From Leuctra nigra (lineage: Eukaryota > Arthropoda > Insecta > Plecoptera > Leuctridae): a DNA stretch of 64,000 bases. Under the pieces are notes generated by a model. That model saw nothing but the letters and a program-made list of their open reading frames with translations. It was not told the DNA's origin and did not search any database. The stretch covers positions 33,645,629-33,709,628 of the forward strand of contig OW203764.1 in the NCBI GenBank assembly GCA_934045905.1. Reading direction: 5' to 3'. The translations under genes and the position numbers were made by a program. Below are positions 23,848 through 36,618 of the stretch, piece after piece; position 1 is the stretch's first letter; the number at the start of each line of letters is the position of its first letter.

Positions 23848-26800
23848 ATGGCCATCGACGCTGCAACCATGACGACGTCGACATCGCTGTCGGCGTCGAG
23901 CATGTTCTTCATGTTGCTGTTGCCTGCACTCGCGCTGTATTATGTGTACAGGAGGATCAGCAACAGGAGGTTCTACGAGTTGGCCGAGAAGATCCCCGGA
24001 AAACCTGGACTGCCGTTACTTGGGAATGCGTTGGAATTCACAGGAAAGCCGGCAGGTAAGACGAACATTATTCTTTATTGGGGGGAAATACAATAACTTG
24101 GAAAACGCTCGGATAACGCGTTAATGAGCGAGCACGGGTTCGTGCAAATTCTCCAACAGGAAGTGCGTACACAACGCACAGAAAACATATACATCCATAT
24201 TAAATTGAAATATGATCCACTCAATCAACATAAAAGTATATGCTTTTCATCGAAACTTGAAAATAGCTTGAAATAGCACCCTGGTACAAAAAGCAAATCA
24301 GATGCAATTCAATTGGCACTGGAAAACATTCATTTCGCTACTTTATTTCTTGCAGATATTAAGAATGTCAATAAGTTCTTACGTTTTTGACTGTTGGGCT
24401 GAAAATAAGTAATAATATAAGAGGCAATGTTGGTCTTAATGACCATGCAAAATATGAGGTTGATCACATTATCGAAGGCCATTTTACTTTTTTCAACCTA
24501 TCAGGAGATATTTATTTAAATTTTAACCAATTAATGGATTTCAAAAAAATGGGGTCTGCAACGCCCAGAGAATGTCCGAACATGTGTGCAAAATTACAGC
24601 TCGATCGAAGAAAAACTGTGACCTGTATACCCTCAGTAACAGAAAAAAAACACACACAAAAAACAGAGTTCCGTGCCAAAAGAGCCAAAAGGAGTCGCTC
24701 GCTCAATTACAATTATACAAAATACATCTTGCAGGATCATTATAACAACAACATTAAAATGTAGTCAGAAACAATGGTATATTGCTTCGTTTCTTGACTT
24801 AAATAACAATATTTTAAAGTCACATTATTATATAACTGAGAAGTCACTAAGTGTAACGCGTTGATGAGCGAGCACTGATAATTGAGCGAGCGAAGCGAGC
24901 GACTCCATTTGGCTCTTTTAGCACGGACCTCTGTTTTTTTTTTGTTTTTTTTTTTGTTTTTGTTTTTGTATGCTAAAGGAAGCAATAGAAGTCGCACCGT
25001 TTCACCGATCGACCTGAAATTTTGCACACATGTAAAGACAACCTTCTCTGTTTGCAGACCCAATTTTTTTTTTAAATCCATCCATTGGTTCATTGTTAAA
25101 ATAAGTATCTCCTGATAGCCTAAAAAATGAAAATGGTCTTCGAGAAATGTGATCAAACTCATATTTAGCATGGTCAGTAAGACCAACAATGTCACTTATT
25201 TTACAAATTTTCAGCCGAATCTGTCAAGAAAGTATGCACTTATTGACATTTTTAATAGCTGTCAGAAATGAAACATTGAAAATGAATGTCTTTCCAATGC
25301 AACTGAATCTGATTTGCTTTAGGTACAAGAGTGTTTTGATGGTATGTACACTTTTTTAGTGAAAAGCAGATATTTTTATGTTTATTGAGTTGATCAAATT
25401 TGAATAATTCAATTTGGATCATAGTTTCCAACAAATCATTTCGAGTTTTTAAGGACCTTGATTGTCTTTTCGTCAATTCGTAGTTCTGATGGCCGTGCCT
25501 CCCGTGTTTCTACTTGGCTGATTTTGCATCCAGGAGGGATTAGAAACATAAGCTCACATTTCAATAATATCATTGAGTGGCGTTTGTTCTCTTCTAGCGT
25601 TCACACGTCATTCCAAATCTCTCCTGCATTTTGCTTCTTTTCGTTGATAATTTTGGCAATTTGGTGTACTTTGTGAAGGTATTAGTAAAATTGAATTGCT
25701 TTTAAAGCATAGATATATTAGGTATCTACAGTATTTGTCCAGGGGATTGATTATTTCAAATTATTTTCTTCTTGGAAACGTTGGATTTATTCCGTTTCTG
25801 AGCTTCTGTCTAGCCTGACATTTCCTTGAAGGTTGCTATTTTTTTTGAAAGTTTTGATTCATTCAGTTCAAAACATTACGTTGTCTTATTTTAATTGTGG
25901 AACGTTGGATTCATTCCGTTTCTATACTAGGTAGTTACTATTTTACCTGATCCGTTTTTTTGTGTGGAACTTTGATTCCTTTCGCTTATTAGTTGAAAGG
26001 TGTTTACTTTATTTTCATATTTGCGAAGTTTTGTTCAAGATTCATTTCGTAACATTACGACATTGAATACATTACGTCTTTGAGCACACATTTCGTGCAT
26101 TTCAAACATTGATCACACAAATATTATTGTACTTTAATTAGGTAGGTACTCTACTTCTTACTTTTTCATTACCTATCTTATCCCTATTTAAACATGCCGA
26201 AAAATGGAAAGACTTCTGCTAGAATGAAAGCCATAAAGGCGAAAAAGCGCCTGCGTGAAATTGAAGATCAAGAAACTGACGAAGCTAAATCTAAAAGGTT
26301 GAAACAAAATGTCGTTAATAATAAAGTATCAAGGAGCAAAGAGACCCCCGACCAGACTGCTGCAAGGAGATACTCAAACAATCAACGCAATACCCGCTCT
26401 CGTGCAGCGGGTATTGCCGATTGACCGACCAACTAAAAACTTCGCATGGTAATTGGTAGCAACATTTAAGGTATTTTTGCCAATTTTCAGTCTAATTTGT
26501 AGTTATTTTCAGAAGTTTTTGTAATTTTAGGGACATTTTGTGTGTTGGCTGTCAAATTCACGGCGACTTCGAATCTTCAGTTCAAGGCAAGGTAGTTAGA
26601 GCAGAAAGTTTCAAACGAAATGAAACTAATAATGACCGTTTAACGGATTGATCTGATATTGTGTCCACAGTAATATCATATCATATGAGTGGTCCCAGGT
26701 ATATTGTTTGAAGGATATCATGTGATTTTTGAAACTTAACAAGGAACCGTTCAATCAAAGGTTTAATCGATCAACTTAAAACTTAGCAAGGTTATTGGGA

Positions 26801-29800
26801 CCAATATTTTTTGGAAATTTTGGGGATATTTATACAAGTCTGTGACGAAATTCAAGAATTATTGGCTTTTAATGACATTTTCGATAGACATAATTTCGGT
26901 TCGAGGTGTTGCGTGTATCCGTGCTCGCTCATCAACGCGTTACTCAGAGCGTTTTCCTAGTAGCTAACACACAGGAATTCCAAACGAGAGAATCAATGTC
27001 AGTTTCAGTATTTTTATTGAGTAATAAATACATTTGTGTTTACAGTGATTTCTTATACCCCAGTTACACGATCCAATCAATCAATATAAAATAACTAGGT
27101 ATTACATAATCAGTTATTCATCGAAAGCAGTAATAGACACTCGATAGAGTGAATACGAAATTCAATCATTTGCTAGTGATCAAGGTCAGGCGCATTTACT
27201 GTTCGATCGATCAGTTTTACCAGTTATTTCAGATGAAGGTGAAAATGTAAAGCCTGCTCAAGTTCTAAGTTAAGATCTTTACTAATTTTGCTGAACATTT
27301 ATAAAATATAATAAGCTAGTCTGTATAATCTTACAACGTTTCAACTTTATGGGATAATTATGACTTTACCAATTAAATAACTGTAGAGCCAACTGATCCA
27401 AAAACTTCTTTTCCAACTGAGCTTTTACAGAAATTAACCTAAACTATTATGATTGTCGCTTCCAACTTGCCCTTCTGTACATGTATTAGGCGGTCTCTAT
27501 AGAAGCCATTGAGCAGCCAACATCTAAGTAATTTTTTTAATTACTGATTATGTCGCTTATTCACACTTTACGCTCCTCATTTTCTGTCTCATGGCATAAT
27601 GAGTTTCATTACCAATGATTAATCAAATGCGAAAAAATCTAAAATCATTCGTTATTATAGAGTACCTAGATACAGTTTCAATGCTGGAAGTAGTTGTTAT
27701 GATTTCACAATTTAATAAAATTCTTATAATTCAATCATAAAATACATTTAAAATAGATAACCGTCTGAATTTATGGGCTCTAGTTTCGCTACAATCGGTC
27801 CAGCTGTTTTCAAGAAATGATGTCACTTCCGGTCTCAAAATGGCGGCACAAAAGATCAAAGGACAATGCTAAAGTATATACTTGAACAAGGTCAGCAGTG
27901 TAGCTTGTGGCCCTGAGCCATAGGCAGCGTGTTTAGACAACAGATGGCACTGCAAAAAGTACAGACAGAGCCACCTAATCTGTGGGAAGGAAGCTTACCT
28001 TTGGCAAGGCGTCCAAGTCGCTGCAGTTATACGTTATGTTGCTGCACATATTACGCATTATCACTCCTTAAAATTTACACAAGTTTATCTAATGTTTATT
28101 CGCCTACAAAATATTAATAATAAAGTGTTCACAATTTCACTGAATCTGATCACAATATTAATTTGCGCGACTTAGTTCTGATTCCGAAATATTTTGAGTA
28201 CATTTGTTGACATCTGATCGGTTGCTAGGTCACGGCCAATGAGAAATAAAACAGTTGACGATCTTCCCACAAAAGTTGCTAATTTCTCTCACTCGTGGCG
28301 AACTCTCGGTGCCTATAGGAAAGCTGTGCAGTTTCATGATTTTCATTTCAACTCTGCAACGCAATTATATGTTTAGTTATACTGTAATGAGGAAAAAGTG
28401 AGACGGAAGTGGCAGGTGGCGTCACAACAATATGCAAGTCAAATTATTGTCCTTCTCAAACACAAACAAGGAAATACGAAAGAAATTCAACAATGCAGTG
28501 CAAGTGACAAGGCCCTTTAAGTTAGATTAGGTCCAATGCATCAACACTGACGTCGTCACGTCAGATGTATCTAACCAGGCTATTAACAAGTCCTATCAAG
28601 GCCTAGGCTATTAACAAGTCTAGAATTGGCTATTAACAAGTATGTGGTCTTTAAATAATATTTAAGTTCCTCATTTTGCACTGCAAATTCAAAAAATTAA
28701 CAACATTATTCCGCATCGATTATTTCTTAGGTTGAGGTGATTTATAAATATAATAGAAAGGCACACTGTATTTAAAACGTGGAATTAATCACAGCATCAT
28801 CCTACGTAGTGGTTACATGGTACATAAGAAGCATATAGTTGTACTGTCAGGTTTCTCTGACAATTTGGTAATTTGGCAATTTGGTAAAATACAATACGAT
28901 CTTAGTCGTTGCAGTGAAACATTTGACCTTGATGCAGCACGTTCCCTCGTTCGTTCTCGTTCGCTCGTTCTTGCGCCGTTCGTGACGGCGCTCTTTCCAT
29001 TATTCATTGACAACAGATTTTCAAATAGGTACCGAACAAGGACGCGTTTTTCAATGTTAAACGAGTGAAAGATTGATTTCAAGACGATTGTCCAAAGACT
29101 AAAGCGAGATGAAGAGAGAATGAGCCAATGACTAAGGAGACCTGACAGAAGTTGGCTGACAGAGCTCTCACCCGGCTAGTGAATGGTCCCAGGTTCAAGC
29201 CCCGGCTGCGAGAATTGAATTGCAGTTAAGTTCGTAAATGGGGTTAAAAATTAACCAATGAGAAACGAGTGCAGTCGACCGCTATCATACTTAATTGAAT
29301 GTAAAATGCTTCCACACCTCTAGGTCACTTATTTCGCTTTTGCTTAACTCCATTTCAATTATTTAAATATACATTATCTTCATGTAACATCAATTGAAAG
29401 AAAATTGAAAAAGAAGGCAATGACATTTCATTAATCAAATTAAACAGCTGAGCAAAGACAATGACATTTCATAATAGCTGATCAGCTCAGCAAGATCGAC
29501 GTCATGATTGTGAGTGACGTTTTACCACCCTTACTCCTTGGCTGAAAAATAACTCCATAAACGAACTTAACTGCAATTCAATTCTCGCGCCCCGGCTCGG
29601 TCGGACATTTTTCACATCCCTTCCTATCATTCTGACTCTACTGGAAGTGTTCCATAAAAAAATATCTCATCATGTGCATATCTTTGTTGCAGAAATCTTC
29701 GAAAACGTGTATGCATTGAGTCATCAATTCAGCAAAGTTGCTAAGTTTTGGATCGGACCCAGGCTTATGGTGTTCGTGTACGACCCTAGAGATATCGAGG

Positions 29801-32800
29801 TAAATACAGTCCATTGTGATTGGTCCCTTTCCACCGTCAAACATGCTGATGTAAACCTACATTTAAAACCAACTTTGACATCAAACAATATTGAACTTTG
29901 CAATATAAAATTTAATCAATACCTCTGTATTGAGCGATCAGAAAAATTATGTATAGGTACTTATCACTGATTAATATAGGCTGATAAATTCGAGAATTTA
30001 ATTAATATCAAGGTGTTGTGAAACGTTCAATAGAAAGTTTATAGGTATACTGATTCATATCTTCTCTGTTGATTGTTTGAATAATTATAATATTAAAATA
30101 GAATATTATTATTAATTTAAATCCAACCTTAATATCGTGAATCGACTTCTAATAGCAATGGGATAATCGTCTTGGTCTTTGTGTTTCAGCTTGTTCTGGG
30201 GAGCAACACTCTGCTAGACAAGTCTCCCGAATACAGGCTGTTCAAACCGTGGTTGGGAGAGGGACTTCTGATCAGCTCAGGTAATTCAATACTAGATGGA
30301 GCCACGGTCTGGCAAGATGGCTGTTAGTTAGGCCTGAGATAGAAATTTGTAAAAAAAAAAATATTATTAAGCCTATATTCTCAACAGAGCCTCCACTAGT
30401 GAGAATGTAATAGAGAAGGGAGGAGAGGAAACCCGGTACCGGCATGTAGCCTACCTACTCCTATGAAAGATACCAAGGGGGCCAACGGCTTAACGTCCCA
30501 TCCGAAGGACGGTGTAACATTCACAGAACGGGCCTCCACAACCCGCACCGTCGAGAGACTGATAACAGGTGGAGGGAGGTCGTCACACTAACCCCCAAAC
30601 ACCCCAGTCTCTCTGGCCCAACGACAGCAACTGTCAAGTCAGAATAGAACGGTCACCCATCCAACCGCTGGCCGCGCTCAATGTTACTTAACCTCCATTA
30701 CACCAGCCGTTGGGTTTATAATTATTATATAATTATTATAATATTCAAATATGAATATGGGTATAGAAATTGAGGTAAATTTGTATAACATGTAATACAA
30801 GAGTTTAAACTAGTATAAAATGTCCGTCATTGCTTTGTCGAATACTCTATTACATCTGAACTGAACCTTCAAAGAAAAGTACGCGAAACCTAGAACGAAC
30901 TTTCGAAGCATCGCTTATGGAAAAGTCGGTGAAAACTCGGAAGAGAATTGGTCCGCTTTTCAATGTGACAAAGTGAGTTCCACATCTCCGCAGGTGACAA
31001 ATGGCGCTCCCATCGCAAGCTGATCGCGCCTACATTCCATCTGAACGTGCTCAAGTCCTTCATCAGCCTGTTCAACGAGAACAGCTTGGCGGTGGTCGAG
31101 AAGTTGCGCAAGGAGGGCGGCAAGACGTTCGACGTCCACGACTACATGAGCGAGTGCACGGTCGACATTCTCATGGGTGAGTGAGCAACAAGTGGTCGAC
31201 AAGATGGGCGGCTATGATTCTGCTAGGTCGACCTTGTTGCAATCGACGGCAACAGTAACGTGACATCGGAAAATGAAATCATGTTTTCGATTTCAGAGAC
31301 GGCCATGGGAGTCAGCAAGAAAACTCAGGACCGCAGTGGATTTGAATATGCAATGGCAGTCATGAAGTACGTAATAATTGATGCACATCAACTATTAAAG
31401 GGCGTAGAGTTTCTATTGACTCATGATTCGGATTGAATTGAATATGAGGGTAATAAAAAGTTATTGTAAAAAGGGGAGTATGAAATCCCATGGCTCTTGA
31501 CCTAACTTATTTTTCGATGTGAACAGAGCTAAATAAGAAAAATATGAGTAAAAACCGTGTCGTGTGTTAATTTTCATGTGGATTTATAAATGAGAAATAT
31601 AACCTAAACAAAAACTGTTCGTTTTCAACGGTAGATCACAGAATATTCACTCAAGTAGCATTTTCTTTCTCGCCATGACATACAATACTGAGATACGCTG
31701 GATGACGTTATTGGATTATGCAACAAAAATTCCTTGAAAAGCATTTATGATTTATTCCAAAAGAATAAATTTTTCTTCTAGATCAGGAAAATGATAATTT
31801 TGAACATTGAACAGGGTGGCACAATGACGAGTGTCATGTCAGTAGAGTCAAGTGGTGGAATAACGTTGGTGTGTTTCAGGATGTGTGATATTCTGCACTT
31901 GCGCCAGACCAAGGCGTGGCTCAGACCCAACTTCCTGTTCCGACTCACCAACTACGGCAAGGATCAATCCAGACTGCTGGACATCATCCACGGACTTACA
32001 AAGAAGGTATTTAGGCGGACGGCTTGGTTATAATGAAATGTTAATCAGAATATAATTGTATTGCTTGAATGATTATGATTGAATATCAACTTGAAGAAAA
32101 CTATTAAGAAACTATCTTAAACTATTCAGAAAACAAGGCTCTACAGACTGTGAAGGCAACGTAATCAAATGCAATCAATCGAAGAAAGTGAAAATCTATT
32201 TTACATTTCTTTAAACAAACTTGAAAAAAAGTAAAACAAATAAATTGAATTTCTATGAAATGTCAATAACTCAAGTTCTTGACCGATTTGTATGTGAAAA
32301 GTGTCAAAAACGTCCTAAATATACGTCCATTATGACCATGTAAAATTTGAAGTTTATTGGTAAAAATGTTAATTTTCACTTCAAATCACAGGATCTTGTT
32401 GAAATCAATTGGTTAATCGGTGTACCACTCACATACATAACGCCCTCTGCGTGTTACGAAGAATGTTTGCAAGCGACTGAGACGATTGTTCTCTCCTGTT
32501 AGGTGATCAAGGCGAAGAAAGAGGAGATCGACAAGGGACAGAAGAACTACATCACCGCTACCTCCGCTCCGAGCGCTCCGGTCGAGAAGGTTGTTCCGGT
32601 CAAGGGGCTCCGAGACGACCTCGACGACCAGGACGAGAACGACGTCGGTGAGATACGAACCCGGCTCTTGTTAGATCATCCCCACGGAGATTGTACAGAT
32701 TGTACTCTTCAGTCGTTTCTGGCTCTCACTTTAGTCGTGGCAGAACTGTACTTCAACACAGCATTACATTATGTATTAGACAAAATGTGTTTGAATATAT

Positions 32801-35800
32801 TATTTTTGTGTTTATAATTGAGGCAGAAACCTTTTTCTGTGTAAGCGAAATGGTAGTCTGAGGATGGAAAATATTCAAGAACCTACCTCAATTATAAACA
32901 AGAACATATCTAATATAAAATTAAAATGCAGTACACATTTTCTGACTATTCTTGCTTATAGACACATTCTAAGCAATTGGTGCCAAAAACAAAAACTTAA
33001 TATTCACAAGCAACTTACATCCCAATGGTCAATTAAATTTTAAATGTATATGCTAGTGTAATTTCGCTTTTAAAAATTATTTTGTAATATAAAAGTAATT
33101 AGTATGAAATCCATTGTCAGCGACACCTATTGAGGTATATTTCTATTTTAAATGAATTCCCTCTATAGTGGTTTACATGTTTAAAAAATACTGGAAATAA
33201 AACTGATTGCACGTCTGCATGGAATTGTCGCAACTAAATGAGTATAATTTCCTCTTTTCCAGGCCAAAAGAAGCGTCTGGCGTTCTTGGACTTGATGATT
33301 GAGACTGCGCAAAACGGAGTTGTGTTGACCGACGACGAGATCAAGGAGGAAGTCGACACCATCATGTTCGAGGTATGACGTCACTTCCGCCAGCCATTGC
33401 CACGTCACTCATTATTAGAATTGATTAGAAGAACAAACCAATCATTCATGCCTAATAATTATTTCTTCATTCAACAAAATTACAGTAGTTCGAGCTCCAT
33501 ACACCTTATTTAGTTTTATATCGAACAATTTAAAAGTTATATCTTCTGTATAATAATCATAATGTAATTTTTGTTTGAAGACCTATTTTATTGACACAAA
33601 TAATAATATACAATAAACACTCATCCACTCAGTCCCTAAATGGGACTTATCTGTGGATTAAATACCTAATGATAATATACAGTACAGTTGATATTAATAC
33701 AAAAATAATACAGGAAAGAAAACACAATCATACACAAATAAACATAATTCAAAATCAAATTTAAAAGGATCCTCATGATGACATTTTTATTGCAGTAAAA
33801 AAAATAATGAATTATGCAGGAGCCATTTTTTTTACGAAGTCCTTTACTTGAGTGTAATTTTCTAATTCTCTTAAATTGCCTGGTAATGTGTTAAATATCG
33901 AGGGTGTTTGAAATTTAAGTAATCTTCTATCATACTTGTTGGTATGAAGGGGGATAACATAATTACATAATTAATTACTGATAATTATGTTTAATGTAAG
34001 AAAATGATCATGATCATTTATCATAATGCTGGGGGTGATAATTAATTAGCTATTTAGGAAATTTCAATATCACCATATTTTTATTATTAGTGTCCAGGAT
34101 AATTTAATTTTTTTAGAAGATTATATTATTTCACTAGACAATGAATTAGTGACAGACTATAATGACAATGATAGTTCAGTCTTACTTGTCTGGAATGGCC
34201 GCCATTGACCTTGACCTCCATGGGATTGTGAAGTAATATCCTGCCGATGGAATTATACATAAGGTTGAAGATAAATAATGCAAATGCATTGCTTATTGAG
34301 AAGTTCAACTGCCGAACAGCGACGGCTTTGCGTGATGGAATTCTATGAATGTTAGAAAACTGTGAAAACAGAAAGTCTACCCAAAATCCAATCGATTCTT
34401 CAAAACAAGATCCGTCGACATTCAGTGACTCTTGTAAAATAAATTCTAAGTAAACCGACGTGAGGGGTCCCGTGAACCGTAAAAGTTTGGGAATCTCTAC
34501 TCGCATCGTGTTCTTCCTCCGCAGCTCTAATGTTCGAGTGTTCAGGGAACACACCCCGCTCATGAATGTGCTCTGTTTCCCTCCACAGGGGCACGACACG
34601 ACGGCCGCCGGCAGCAGTTTCTTCCTGTCACTGATGGGAATCCACCCACATATCCAGGACAAAGTCGTGGAGGAGCTGGAGGGAATCTTCGGCGACTCCG
34701 ACCGTCCAGTCACGTTCCAGGACACGCTGGAGATGAAGTATCTGGAGAGATGCATCCTGGAGACGCTGCGCATGTATCCACCAGTGCCGATCATCGCCAG
34801 ACACACCACGGAGGAGTTGAAGCTAGGTACAAGCCACGTGATAACACCAGGAATCACAGTCTAACACTCCGTTTAACAGACTAATTGCTATTTGGCCACG
34901 ACCACCGTCCATCGTTCAATTCATCATCATTGTCATTTTCTATTCGAGAAAACAAGGAAAACGACTGCACTCTGGTGATGTAAGGACACATTTGTACAAA
35001 AATCTACTTAGCTGTTTGTTATGGCTTAAAATGTAAAATTATAATGAATTACAATTTCAAATGTTTTCCATTTTAACATCAATTGGAAAAACGAATTTTA
35101 AAAAAAATGCAAGTTTCCAACAGCCATCTTTCAAGAAGTGGCTCCATCGCGTATCACTTATTTGCGCAAATCACTTCAGAATCATTCATCGAAAGGACGA
35201 CGCGAGCGAAAAAAAATGTTTTCCCAAAATCCAAATAATTGTTTTCGCGTCGTCCGTCCACGTCCATCGTGTTTGAAACGAAATAACGCCGATGCACAAT
35301 TGACGCAGACGGACGACGCGGACGGACGACGGAGACGTCATACTAAACATCGTATCCGTCTCCGTTGTCCGTTCGCGTCGTCCGTCCGCGTCAATCGTGT
35401 TTGAACCGAACTATTCTGAACCTTGCATCAACCTCCGCTGCTTTCCAATCACATGCTTGCCATTACATTACTCTCCTGCTTGCATCCGACAGCCTCCTGT
35501 GACGTCACCATCCCCGCCAACTGCACCGTCGTCGTCGGCACCTTCAAGGTCCACCGCAACGCGACGATCTACCCGAACCCGGAGGTCTTCAACCCGGACA
35601 ACTTCCTGCCCGAGAAGACCCAAGACAGACACTACTACGCCTTCGTGCCGTTCAGCGCCGGACCCCGCAGCTGCGTCGGTGAGTAGCACTACCTCAGAAG
35701 CAGAAGGCCCGATTGCGTGGCACTTGTGGAATCATGTAATCTATTACAATTTGACTGAAGTCAACAATTACGGTATTTAAGTATTCTATTACAAAATTAC

Positions 35801-36618
35801 TAGTGTCACTATAACAAATATGGATTGTTGAAGGCATTTTTGAGCTCACCTCAAGAATAATTGAAAAGGACTTCTGACAATCTCCCTCTGAGTTAACATG
35901 CAAGCATTATTAAAGTGTTCAAAACGGGTAAAGTTGGCTCAGGCAATATCACAGGCAGTTCATAACGCGTCTTATCTCTTTCATTACACCCTTAGGGCCA
36001 GTTTTTCAATGCTCTGCTAAACTTAAAACAGTTGATTAACTTAGATACTGAGCTACTGATACTCTGTTTTAACAAGTATTGAAAAACTGTCCCTAAAGGG
36101 GATGCCAAAATTGCCTTTGGTGTGCAGCGTTAATTTTTGCTCCGCTAGGTAATTGCCAGGAAGGTTCCATATAAAATACAATATGTCACAAAGTGTCTCT
36201 ATAGCTCTACCATAACATAAAATAATTTCTTCCAGTCAATTAGGACCAAAGATACGAGGTCCTATTAAAATTATTTCGTAAATATCTCTAGTTCAATTTT
36301 TGAGTTCTTTTAAAGATTAATATGCCACTACCTACATCTTTCCACCTTCCATCTAACATCCGATCCAGCTTCTGTCGAGCTTGCAATAGAAAGTTCCCTT
36401 CATCGACAATACTTGATGTTTCATGCATGTATCTGTGCGCAGGTCGCAAGTACGCCATGTTGAAACTGAAGATCATCTTGTCCACAATCATGCGCAACTT
36501 CCGCGTCAAGTCTGACCTTGGCGAGAAGGACTTCAAGCTGCAGGCTGACATCATCCTGAAGCGCGCCGAGGGCTTCCAAGTGCGCATGGAGCCCAGGAAG
36601 AGGGTCGCGGCTTTCTAA
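23848..36618 (+). CDS. CYP4G: Cytochrome P450 of the CYP4G subfamily
   Basis: 546 residues in 11 exons with consistent phases: 23848-24055, 29693-29799, 30190-30280, 30994-31176, 31297-31366, 31880-32006, 32503-32647, 33263-33372, 34589-34826, 35493-35678, 36443-36618. Membrane anchor about 15-35; proline hinge [11 protein letters not shown] (50-60); WRSHRK (139-144); ETAMG (197-201). The acidic insertion with [15 protein letters not shown] (about 297-311) is the hallmark of CYP4G. Then I-helix EGHDTT (347-352, including the CYP4 haem-linking Glu), ETLR (405-408) and haem loop [10 protein letters not shown] with Cys487. Known: CYP4G enzymes are insect oxidative decarbonylases that turn long-chain aldehydes into cuticular hydrocarbons in oenocyte ER, with P450 reductase. 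All catalytic motifs are intact. Intron 1 (5.6 kb) and several others hold transposons. Confidence 0.95.
24097..24708 (-). mobile_element. HINE-like element in CYP4G intron 1
   Basis: Starts 41 bp after the exon 1 donor. 3' end CTTG (variant of CTAG) at 24100-24097; 5' end GGAGTCGCTCGCTCAATT at about 24692-24708. Confidence 0.6.
24845..25450 (+). mobile_element. HINE-like element pair, truncated
   Basis: A 30-bp minus-strand 3' end (GTGTAACGCGTTGATGAGCG) at 24850-24874 abuts a plus-strand 5' end (TTGAGCGAGCGAAGCGAGCG, 24880) whose body decays by about 25450 with no CTAG. Confidence 0.55.
25480..26960 (+). mobile_element. HINE/Helentron derivative carrying a coding remnant
   Basis: The 3' half (26430-26960) matches 21390-21911 and ends in the family hairpin and CTAG (26957-26960). 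The 5' half is unlike other copies. It has three diverged GGAACGTTGGATTCATTCCG-type repeats (25770, 25903, 25967) ahead of a short ORF at 26194. It looks like an internally deleted longer element. The left boundary is uncertain. Confidence 0.45.
26194..26424 (+). CDS. Basic 76-residue ORF, possible N-terminus of a Helitron/Helentron protein
   Basis: It starts [20 protein letters not shown] and is rich in Lys/Arg/Glu. The segment [20 protein letters not shown] resembles the ET-x-EQR-x-AR-x(3)-R repeats near the N-terminus of Helitron-type proteins in arthropods, as I recall them. It stops at the junction with the shared 3' half of the element, consistent with an internal deletion removing Rep and helicase domains. 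No zinc finger or catalytic motif is present. It lies in CYP4G intron 1 on the sense strand but is not joined to it. It could also be a chance ORF. Confidence 0.35.
   Translation: MPKNGKTSARMKAIKAKKRLREIEDQETDEAKSKRLKQNVVNNKVSRSKETPDQTAARRYSNNQRNTRSRAAGIAD
26961..29135. other. CYP4G intron 1, remaining part
   Basis: No exon seen. 27775-27850 is a solo fragment of the composite repeat (GATGTCACTTCCGG ... AAAATGGCGGC). 28571-28640 has GGCTATTAACAAGT three times. 28915-29000 is GC-rich with open frames but no splice support. Confidence 0.45.
29138..29640 (+). mobile_element. tRNA-like SINE, split by a MITE
   Basis: TTGGCTGACAGAG (29153) resembles a polymerase III A box and GGTTCAAGCCC (29192) a B box at tRNA spacing. 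The sequence is interrupted at 29208-29588 and resumes as CGGTCGGACATTTTTCAC. The ends of the SINE are not clear. Confidence 0.45.
29208..29588. mobile_element. MITE with perfect 28-bp inverted ends and 9-bp target duplication
   Basis: The ends 29208-29235 and 29561-29588 are exact inverse copies (GCGAGAATTGAATTGCAG ...). The 9 bp GCCCCGGCT occurs on both sides (29199-29207 and 29589-29597). A 9-bp duplication is typical of Mutator-like transposases. No ORF. It ends 104 bp before CYP4G exon 2. Confidence 0.8.
30415..30715 (-). mobile_element. 5S-rRNA-derived SINE
   Basis: On the minus strand, 30714-30651 resembles 5S rRNA: CCAACGGCTGG, GGAGGTTAAGTAACATTGAG and TTGGATGGGTGACCG, the last being the 5S internal control region. 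A non-5S body follows with GGATGGGACGTTAAGCCGTT near 30500, resembling a conserved SINE central domain. It is too diverged in the middle to be a 5S gene. It sits in CYP4G intron 3, antisense. Confidence 0.65.
33575..33990 (-). mobile_element. Non-LTR retrotransposon 3' end
   Basis: Minus-strand reading from 33958 gives [16 protein letters not shown] and then [14 protein letters not shown] and FVKKMAPA with a stop at 33814-33812. The T-N-K-Y-D-x-R-L...F-N-x-LP pattern is the usual C-terminus of CR1/Jockey-like reverse transcriptases. A 3' UTR follows to about 33575. It is 5'-truncated, in CYP4G intron 8, with no intact reverse transcriptase. Confidence 0.6.
35190..35405. repeat. GC-rich repeat with CGTCCGTC/GACGGACG motifs
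   Basis: CGCGTCGTCCGTCC at 35237 and 35377, with inverse forms GACGGACGACGCGGACGGAC between them, near GTTTGAA on both sides. It looks like a small foldback element in CYP4G intron 9. Confidence 0.5.
35991..36110. mobile_element. Short MITE in CYP4G intron 10
   Basis: CTTAGGGCCAGTTTTTCAAT at 35991 is matched by ATTGAAAAACTGTCCCTAAA at 36083. An imperfect inner stem covers the remaining 70 bp. Confidence 0.6.

Noticed and set aside
30651..30714. Genuine 5S rRNA gene
   Set aside because: Only parts of 5S are recognisable and the body beyond is unrelated; no poly-T terminator at the right distance.
34126..34857. 243-residue minus-strand frame
   Set aside because: Its long part is opposite CYP4G exon 9, whose motifs are clear on the plus strand.
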